Positions 1-5,175 of a stretch of 25,606 bases of DNA are shown piece after piece (within the stretch, counting starts at the first letter, position 1; each line of letters opens with the position of its first letter). The stretch covers positions 1-25,606 of the forward strand of contig DGNT01000163.1 of NCBI GenBank assembly GCA_002389055.1, written 5' to 3'. Below the pieces are notes generated by a model. That model did not search any database and was not told where the DNA came from. It saw only the letters and a program-made list of their open reading frames with translations. The DNA is from Alcanivorax sp. UBA4485 (GTDB lineage Bacteria > Pseudomonadota > Gammaproteobacteria > Pseudomonadales > Alcanivoracaceae). The position numbers were made by a program, and so were the translations under genes.

Positions 1-414
1 CGCGAGCAGCTCGTCACCGAATTTTTCGGAGCCGATCATCACGCCCAGGGACATGGGCTGGCCCAGCTCGGTGAGATCGCTGAGATCCGCTTTCAGGCCC
101 AGCAGCACCTGCTGGGTGGGGTCGTCCTGCACGGTGTAGGTGCCGAACTGCTGGCTGTCCGCCTTGAGGTTGTGCTCGGCGTGCATCAAGCCGGCGGTCA
201 GCTCGCTCTTGGTGCTGTGCGCCAGGTAGGCCGGGTTGTAGTAAGTGGTGGAAACTTGCGTGTTGAACATGGAAAGCGCCTGCGCGGACGCAATGTCCGT
301 GGGCAGCAAGCCGTAGGTGGTGGCGGTATTGCCCATGTTCGCCAGGGCGGCGGCGGGATAAATAAAAAGCGCACCAGCGCACAGGCCGGTGCTAAGACGC
401 AACAATGATCTCAT
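1..414 (-). CDS. FadL-like outer-membrane protein, 3' end outside window
   Basis: The reading frame opens at ATG 414 and stays open to base 1, giving 138 codons with the C-terminus outside the window. A ribosome site (GGAGGC) lies about 8 bases upstream. Residues 1-25 form a signal peptide (basic start, hydrophobic core, ending in Ala-Leu-Ala). The mature part begins NMGNTATTYGLLP and continues with a YYNPAYLA segment followed by SELTAGLM. This resembles the N-terminus of FadL/aromatic-hydrocarbon-type outer-membrane transporters (compare the YNPAGLA motif), which take up hydrophobic substrates such as fatty acids or hydrocarbons. The family assignment rests on these motifs only, since the barrel strands are mostly missing. 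Shorter frames over the same bases lack the signal peptide and are shadows. Confidence 0.6.
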   Translation of the reverse strand, partial: MRSLLRLSTGLCAGALFIYPAAALANMGNTATTYGLLPTDIASAQALSMFNTQVSTTYYNPAYLAHSTKSELTAGLMHAEHNLKADSQQFGTYTVQDDPTQQVLLGLKADLSDLTELGQPMSLGVMIGSEKFGDELLA

Positions 415-755
415 CGGTGGGAGCCTCCGATTATTATAAGTGGTTTTATTATGCTGTTTATTAACAACTGTTTTTGTAATCCCCATGCGACTGGAGGTGC
501 CATCGGACTAATGACAACGCAGAGCCTGCGGGCCATGCGTCATACGCTTGAATTCAAAAAAGTGAAAAGGCCCTGCCAAAAAAATGAAAACATGACTTAA
601 CTTGTTGTTTTTACTGAATGACTAAAAGGTCACGAATACCAGTAATTGAACAATCCGTAAGCGCAAAAATTACTTCAAAATAAGAAGTCATCGCCACTTA
701 AGACACAAAAGCTTGTCTTTATTCTACCCATATTCTGTCTTTTTCGGACATTATT

Positions 756-805
756 AAAAAGGGGACGGACACAAATGACAGGCGCCACAAAAAGGGGACA
801 GGCAC
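756..805 (+). repeat. two direct copies of the AAAAGGGGACAGGCAC repeat
   Basis: Two near-identical 17-base copies lie 33 bases apart, at 756-772 (AAAAAGGGGACGGACAC) and 789-805 (AAAAAGGGGACAGGCAC). The same core recurs at 2482-2500 and, shortened, at 3349-3360, so copies lie on both sides of the two transposase-like genes. Similar AAAAGGGGACAG sequences are commonly seen beside REP-associated tyrosine transposase genes in gammaproteobacteria. Confidence 0.7.
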
Positions 806-847
806 GTTTACGTTCTATTTTAATTACGCGATATTGTGTGTTTGTTA

Positions 848-868
848 GCGCACCCATAATGGGTGCGC
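848..868. terminator. palindromic hairpin after dsbC
   Basis: A perfect 8-bp inverted repeat (GCGCACCC and GGGTGCGC) surrounds a 5-base loop, 22 bases past the dsbC stop on the minus strand. Position and stability suit a transcription terminator. There is no clear run of T after it in the dsbC direction, so Rho-independent function is uncertain. Confidence 0.4.
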
Positions 869-889
869 CTTATAGCAGAATTAAAATCA

Positions 890-1618
890 TCATCCTTTAT
901 TTAAGGCTTCATTTAACTGCTCCGGCGTCAAATATCCGCCTAAATGCCGGCCTTCCCTATCATAAATACCCGGCGTGCCGGTAACGCCAAGCGTCAAGCC
1001 CAGATCACGCTGGCTGGCCACGGGGTTGTCGCAATTTTCAACCCCTTCCGTAAGGGCGCCTTCCTGTTTCGCTTCGGTTAAGGCTTGCTGCTGATCCTTT
1101 GAGCACCACACACTGCTCATAAGCTCCCCGGCAGGCGACTGCACGCCCGCTCTGGGAAAGGCCAGATAATGCACGGTAACGCCCGCCGCGTTGTAGTCTT
1201 CAATATGGCGATGGAGCTTTTTGCAATAGCCGCAGCTCACGTCGGTGAAAACGAAGATTTCGTCCTTTTCCTCGCCTTTCGATTTAAAGGTGATGGTTTT
1301 ATCCAAATCGACACGTTCGAGCTCGGCTTTTCTCTTGGCGGCCATATGCTGCTCGGTGAGATCCGTGAGCCCCTCCCCGGTGTGCTGGAGCATCTTCCCG
1401 GGGAAAATGAATTCGGCATCTCGCGTCACGTACACATACTGACCACCGCTCAATTCGACCATCATGATGTTTGAAATAGGCGTTTCCATGATTTCGGTCG
1501 CTTGCAGTCCGCCCTTGACGTCTTCGAGCATCGCATTGATACGGTCTTCCAATTCAGCGGCATTAACCATGCCGGTCGCCATGGCAAACAGGATGAAAGA
1601 GATCGCTTTGATTATCAT
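890..1618 (-). CDS. dsbC: DsbC-family periplasmic disulfide isomerase
   Basis: This is a 242-residue protein matching DsbC, which reshuffles wrong disulfide bonds in the periplasm and is kept reduced by DsbD. Residues 1-20 are a signal peptide ending VNA. Residues 21-95 fit the N-terminal dimerisation domain and the remainder the thioredoxin fold. The active site is C129-G-Y-C132, the cis-proline loop is TGTP at 213-216, and a second cysteine pair (C172, C196) matches the buried structural disulfide of DsbC. The start is fixed by AAGGAGG just upstream of ATG 1618. The preceding RAYT gene ends 16 bases upstream on the same strand, suggesting co-transcription. Base composition is lower in GC than the metabolic genes to the right, so this may be an acquired or second copy. 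Confidence 0.92.
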   Translation of the reverse strand: MIIKAISFILFAMATGMVNAAELEDRINAMLEDVKGGLQATEIMETPISNIMMVELSGGQYVYVTRDAEFIFPGKMLQHTGEGLTDLTEQHMAAKRKAELERVDLDKTITFKSKGEEKDEIFVFTDVSCGYCKKLHRHIEDYNAAGVTVHYLAFPRAGVQSPAGELMSSVWCSKDQQQALTEAKQEGALTEGVENCDNPVASQRDLGLTLGVTGTPGIYDREGRHLGGYLTPEQLNEALNKG

Positions 1619-1634
1619 AAGTCCTCCTTAACGG

Positions 1635-2333
1635 TTATGGTTTCTTATGGTGCTTACGCGGTCGGCCCGGCCCCCGGTTCAGCCCGATCACGCCGTACTC
1701 CCGGTATACTTCTTTCACAAACCGGATCGAGCCCGTGAGGCGACACCGCCGTACAGCGGTGTCGATCATTGCTTCTTCGCTGTGATCCGGGTCACTGCCC
1801 ATATAGGCGCGATAGGCTTCAGCCCGCTCGCGGATCGTACTGCCCAGACGGGCATACTCGTCCGGGTCGTCCAGCCAGTACTGATCGGTCTTTCCCAGAC
1901 GCATGCGGTAACTGCTGAGGTGGTACTGATAGGCGGAAGAGACCAGATCAAGAAGCACCGGCAGTCGCTCGATATAGCGTATGCAGGCCAGTGTCCACTG
2001 TCCCGGTTCCACCGGGCTGGAGAGGTAACGCACTTCCCACACCGGACCCTGGCCATGAATGTTCTTGCGTCGCAACGAGGTGCGACATGAGAGCGCTTTC
2101 ATGAATCTGGACAGTAGGCCGGGATCCGCCAGCGGCGTGGCAACGATGTGTAGCCCATCGGGCAGCAAACAGTAGGCGTGTATGGCGAGTTGGTATTTTT
2201 GACTAAGCTCCTGGATGTCTCCGAGACAATGAGCGTAGTCGGATTGATCGAGAAAAACATGTCGACGCTCTTGGCTTTTGCGCACCAGGTGGTGCGGATA
2301 GCCCGCGAGCAGAAGGCGGTCCTTGCCAGGCAT
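1635..2333 (-). CDS. REP-associated tyrosine transposase-like protein (RAYT), altered HUH motif
   Basis: The 232-residue protein has the architecture of Y1 transposases of the IS200/RAYT family, single-strand nucleases that act on palindromic REP DNA. The N-terminus (LLLAGYPHHLV), the YCLLP segment and RYIERLP...SSYRMRLG all align with the family pattern. The catalytic tyrosine is present (Y120). The metal-binding HUH motif, normally NHVHLL, reads D59-G-L-H62, so the first histidine is absent. The C-terminus ends in an AT-hook-like GRPRK at 223-227, usual for RAYTs. ATG 2333 has GGGGGAG upstream. It lies 16 bases before dsbC and 271 bases after a second RAYT. It may be a domesticated DNA-binding protein or a catalytically impaired remnant. 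Confidence 0.85.
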   Translation of the reverse strand: MPGKDRLLLAGYPHHLVRKSQERRHVFLDQSDYAHCLGDIQELSQKYQLAIHAYCLLPDGLHIVATPLADPGLLSRFMKALSCRTSLRRKNIHGQGPVWEVRYLSSPVEPGQWTLACIRYIERLPVLLDLVSSAYQYHLSSYRMRLGKTDQYWLDDPDEYARLGSTIRERAEAYRAYMGSDPDHSEEAMIDTAVRRCRLTGSIRFVKEVYREYGVIGLNRGPGRPRKHHKKP

Positions 2334-2481
2334 AACTCCCCCTTGGTTTAGTTCTTCGGGTTTGTTTTTTCAGCCTACTCGCTATAGCACTGGCGTATGA
2401 AGCAAATTGCCTGAAAAATATACTTTCATCGAACGAAAACATATCGGAAGTTATTAAACTCCCTTTTAAACAGTCAGTTAT

Positions 2482-2527
2482 AAAAAAGGGGACAGGCACA
2501 TTCTTCGATTGTGCGTCCCCTTTTCAC
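2482..2527. repeat. AAAAGGGGACAGGCAC hairpin between the two RAYT genes
   Basis: Bases 2484-2493 (AAAAGGGGAC) pair with 2515-2524 (GTCCCCTTTT), and 2496-2500 (GCACA) pair with 2510-2514 (TGTGC). This gives 15 base pairs, a two-base bulge (AG, 2494-2495) and a 9-base loop. A bulged palindrome of this kind resembles REP sequences recognised by RAYTs. On the minus strand the stem runs into six T residues, so it could also terminate transcription of the upstream RAYT gene. Confidence 0.75.
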
Positions 2528-2604
2528 GTTTATTTTCTCGCCTTCTTCACCTGTATCCGAACTGTTCCCGCTAAAAATAAATAAAAAAATCGATTTTGTT
2601 TGCG

Positions 2605-3309
2605 TTATTCCGGTCCGTCCGCGCTACCGCGCGGCCGCCCTCTGCCTCTCACGCTGACGCGCACGCCGGTGATCTCTTCCACCTCATCGATAAACTTTTT
2701 ATCACCGGCGAGTTGGTTGCGAACAGCCGCGCCGAGGATAGCCTCAGCTTCCCAGTCATGGATGTGTTGCTCCATAAATGTCCGGTAGAGCCGTCGGCGC
2801 TCATGGTCGGTTTCGCCCAGGGCCAGGAACTCTTCAGGTTGATCCAGCCAGGAGAACTCGCCGCGCCCCATGCGCATGTTAAAGCTGCTCCAGGGGAACC
2901 GCGCCGGGGCGTTGACCAAGCCCTGCAGCACCGGCCGTTTCTCGAGATAGCGCAAACAGGCGAGCGTCCAGTGCCCGCGCTGTATAACACTGGAACGGAA
3001 ACGGCTTTCCCATATGGTGCCCCCGCGTTTGTCCTTGCGGTTGCGGTGTCGCGTGGTGCGCGCGGCCAGTGCCTTCATCAACTCACTCAACGCGCCGGGC
3101 TTGGTACGCGGGTCGATCAACAGGTGAACCTCGCTCGGTAACAGGCACCAGCCGTATATCTTGACGCCCAGCTTCTCTTTCAGCTCCCGAAGATCCTGAA
3201 GATACTTAAGGTAGTCTTGCTCCGCCTTAAATACCTCTTGACCGTTATGCGCCCGCTGCAGGATGTGATGAGGATGGTCTGGCACCACTACGCGCCTCAT
3301 CCTTGGCAT
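2605..3309 (-). CDS. second REP-associated tyrosine transposase-like protein, altered HUH motif
   Basis: This 234-residue RAYT-family protein is a paralogue of the gene at 1635-2333 but clearly divergent from it. Its start MPRMRRVVVPDHPHHILQR, the LACLRYLEKRPVLQGLV segment with catalytic Y121, and the PWSSF motif are all family features. The HUH position reads S59-E-V-H62 instead of N-H-V-H, so the first metal-ligand histidine is replaced by glutamate. The tail ends in RGRGRPRG. ATG 3309 is preferred over GTG 3315 because AAAAAAGGGG lies at proper distance only from the ATG. A shortened copy of the AAAAGGGGACAG repeat lies just upstream (3349-3360) and a hairpin copy downstream (2482-2527). 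Confidence 0.85.
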   Translation of the reverse strand: MPRMRRVVVPDHPHHILQRAHNGQEVFKAEQDYLKYLQDLRELKEKLGVKIYGWCLLPSEVHLLIDPRTKPGALSELMKALAARTTRHRNRKDKRGGTIWESRFRSSVIQRGHWTLACLRYLEKRPVLQGLVNAPARFPWSSFNMRMGRGEFSWLDQPEEFLALGETDHERRRLYRTFMEQHIHDWEAEAILGAAVRNQLAGDKKFIDEVEEITGVRVSVRGRGRPRGSADGPE

Positions 3310-3348
3310 TTCCACCCCTTTTTTATTTCAAATATTTCAGATGTTTAT

Positions 3349-3360
3349 AAAAGGGGACAG
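3349..3360 (+). repeat. short copy of the AAAAGGGGACAG repeat
   Basis: AAAAGGGGACAG lies about 40 bases upstream of the second RAYT start, on the side opposite the hairpin copy. Only the first 12 bases of the core are present. Confidence 0.6.
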
Positions 3361-3533
3361 ATAAAACAAAGGAAGCGCCTGCGACCTTTTTACGTAGCGT
3401 CACGCAGATTCAGGCTTCGACGTTTGCGTAGAACGCAACGCTCAAATTTTCTTTTTCGTTTCTAACAATTTTTCAAAAAGAGGCTTCTTGGCTGACGAAC
3501 GTCAGGAATAGGATCTCCTGGCCGCTGTATTGT

Positions 3534-4259
3534 TCAAACACCGAGTGTTTTCTCGAAGAACGCCAGCACCCGACGCCAGCTGTCCTCGGCGGTGTCCGGG
3601 TCGTGTTTGGCGCGTAGCGGGCTGTAGTCGGCCATGCGTTTGAACAGAAACGTCTGGTGGTTATTCATGTAGGAGTGGCCGGCGTCCGGGTAAGTCTGGA
3701 TGTCGTGCTCGACGCCCAGTTCGGTGAGGTGTCCGGCAAGCCGTTCGCCGTGGTGGCCGTAAATCAGGTCTTTCTTGCCCCAGCCGCCGACCACCGGACA
3801 GATGCCGGTGAGCGCGCGGGCTTTGCGGGGCACGCCGCCGTAGAACGGCGCCACCACCTGCAAGGTGCCGCGGGCGGCGTACAGCAGCGCGAAGCGCCCG
3901 CCCATGCAGAAGCCCATCATGGCGACCTTGCTGACCGGCTGATCGGTTTGTTCCAGCACCCACTGCCGGCAGGCATCGAGCTGGTCGAAGGCGTCGCCGT
4001 GGCCGGCTTCGTGGTCGCGCAGGGTGCGCACCACGCACAGGCTTTTGGCGCCGGCGCGGTCGTAAAGGTCCGGTGCCAGCACCGGGTAGCCGTTATCGGC
4101 GAGGCGCTGGGCGATGCGCGCCTGGTCGTCGCTGAAACCGAAGATGTCGTGGATGACGATCACCGCCGCGTTCAGTCCGTTGGCCCGCTCGGGCAGGAAC
4201 CAGCGGGCACGCATGCGGTGGCCATTGGGCAGGGTTACGTGGGTGTCCTGGGCGCTCAT
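3534..4259 (-). CDS. dienelactone hydrolase family protein
   Basis: The 241-residue protein has the alpha/beta-hydrolase fold of the dienelactone hydrolase family, cytoplasmic enzymes that open lactone or ester bonds. The catalytic triad is visible: Cys118 in GFCMGGR, Asp164 in GWGKKD and His195 in DAGHSYMN. VIVIHDIFGF at 34-43 is the usual oxyanion-region motif. The start at ATG 4259 is chosen because AAGGAG lies 6 bases upstream; a frame extending to 4295 would add 12 residues with no ribosome site. It is transcribed alone, divergent from the toxin-antitoxin pair. No aromatic-degradation genes are adjacent, so the substrate is unknown and the symbol clcD is not justified. Confidence 0.88.
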   Translation of the reverse strand: MSAQDTHVTLPNGHRMRARWFLPERANGLNAAVIVIHDIFGFSDDQARIAQRLADNGYPVLAPDLYDRAGAKSLCVVRTLRDHEAGHGDAFDQLDACRQWVLEQTDQPVSKVAMMGFCMGGRFALLYAARGTLQVVAPFYGGVPRKARALTGICPVVGGWGKKDLIYGHHGERLAGHLTELGVEHDIQTYPDAGHSYMNNHQTFLFKRMADYSPLRAKHDPDTAEDSWRRVLAFFEKTLGV

Positions 4260-4473
4260 GATCACTCCTTGGCGTGACGCCGTTGTTTTCGCCAAGCCTA
4301 CCCCACTCCCGCCACCGCGCCAGCCCGCACGCGAGCTATTGGCCTACACAGCGCAGAGATTCGACCACTCAAGACAATCCATTCACCTACAGAAATCGAG
4401 GCAGCCGGATGATTGTGCTGTTCTGCGCTGCAGCCAGATATTGGATCAGGAGGCACATAGCTCCACACCCCAT

Positions 4474-4500
4474 TTGACTATATATAATTTTGTATAAATA
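4474..4500 (+). promoter_or_regulatory. AT-rich presumed promoter of the toxin-antitoxin pair
   Basis: TTGACT (4474-4479), TATAAT (4483-4488) and TATAAA (4493-4498) are all present, but neither -10 candidate is at standard spacing from the TTGACT. The AT-rich block ends exactly at the toxin start codon, leaving no room for a normal leader. The antitoxin would be expected to bind here, though no clear palindrome was found. Confidence 0.4.
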
Positions 4501-4851
4501 ATGTCGATGAACGTCCTACGAAAATCGCTAATCTTCGCCGGTCGCTCTTTGGAGAACCTGCGTACTTTTCCAGCCGATGCGCGAAGGGAAGCGGGCCATC
4601 AACTGGATCAAGTGCAACGCGGCGACGACCCTGACGATTGGAAACCAATGAAGACGATTGGCCCAGGCGTTCGCGAGATCCGTATCCGATCGTCAGATGG
4701 CGCTTTTCGGATTCTCTATGTCGCTGAGTGGGCAGGCCGTGTTCTGGTCTTACATTGTTTCCAAAAGAAGTCCGCGAAAACCAGCCGACACGACATCGCC
4801 CTTGCTAGCCGGCGCTATCGACAAGCAATCAGTGGGGTAAATGATGGATGA
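4501..4851 (+). CDS. type II toxin of the RelE/HigB (Gp49-like) family
   Basis: The 116-residue basic protein matches the phage-derived Gp49-like/HigB branch of the RelE superfamily, ribosome-dependent mRNA interferases. Supporting segments are KSLIFAGRSLENLRTFP, the DDWKPMKTIGPGVREIRI core and FRILYVAEWAGRVLVLHCFQKKS. It is the first gene of a two-gene unit in the toxin-first HigBA order, and its stop codon overlaps the antitoxin start by 11 bases. No ribosome site precedes ATG 4501 or the alternative ATG 4507. Instead the start is directly preceded by a very AT-rich stretch (4474-4500), so translation may be weak or from a very short leader. Toxicity is inferred from family only. Confidence 0.85.
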   Translation: MSMNVLRKSLIFAGRSLENLRTFPADARREAGHQLDQVQRGDDPDDWKPMKTIGPGVREIRIRSSDGAFRILYVAEWAGRVLVLHCFQKKSAKTSRHDIALASRRYRQAISGVNDG

Positions 4852-5119
4852 AAAGACTTTCGACAGCGTTTGGGATGCCATCGAGGATGATCCGGCTACA
4901 GCGGAGAATTTAAAGCTCCGTTCCGCGCTAATGATGGCGCTTAAACGTCACATCAAAGCCCAGGGCTGGAGCCAGACCGAGACAGCTCGCCGTCTGGGCG
5001 TCACGCAGCCGCGCATCTCGGATTTGATGCGCGGCAAGATTCATTTGTTCAGCCTTGACACCCTGGTCAACCTGGTGGTGGCGGCGGGTTTGCACGTGGA
5101 GATGCACGTGGCCGCATGA
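4841..5119 (+). CDS. XRE-family antitoxin (HigA-like)
   Basis: The 92-residue protein carries a helix-turn-helix at about 42-66 (GWSQTETARRLGVTQPRISD) of the XRE type seen in antitoxins paired with Gp49/HigB toxins. It would neutralise the upstream toxin and repress the operon. It starts inside the toxin's last codons, with ATG 4841 or 4844 both possible after AGTGGGG, which implies translational coupling. Its stop is followed at once by a REP element and then the convergent ppc gene. Confidence 0.87.
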   Translation: MMDEKTFDSVWDAIEDDPATAENLKLRSALMMALKRHIKAQGWSQTETARRLGVTQPRISDLMRGKIHLFSLDTLVNLVVAAGLHVEMHVAA

Positions 5120-5126
5120 CAAGCCG

Positions 5127-5171
5127 CCGGGTGGCTTACGCCACCCTTTCGCGGGCAAGGCCCGCTCCCAC
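5127..5171 (-). repeat. single REP unit (A) between the antitoxin gene and ppc
   Basis: Read on the minus strand: GTGGGA, then hairpin 1 (GCGGGC-CTT-GCCCGC), then GAAA, then hairpin 2 (GGGTGGC-GTAA-GCCACCC). The terminal GGCAGGAT box seen in other units is missing. It lies in the convergent gap between two gene ends and may act as a two-way terminator or supercoiling buffer. Confidence 0.85.
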
Positions 5172-5175
5172 AAGG

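Larger units (their letters stand above)
415..889. other. AT-rich gene-free stretch between dsbC and the FadL-like gene
   Basis: These 475 bases hold no convincing gene. They are visibly AT-richer than the flanks. They contain the presumed promoter and leader of the FadL-like gene near 415-500, two direct copies of an AAAAAGGGGAC-type repeat at 756-805, and a perfect 8-bp stem hairpin at 848-868. The short frames here have no ribosome site or recognisable product. Confidence 0.6.

Noticed and set aside
14..382. 122-codon minus-strand frame in the first gene
   Set aside because: It is the wrong frame; the frame from ATG 414 has a ribosome site and a signal peptide and remains open to the window edge.
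675..984. small frames in the gap left of dsbC and over its 3' end
   Set aside because: They cross the repeats and hairpin, have no ribosome sites and show no protein-like features.
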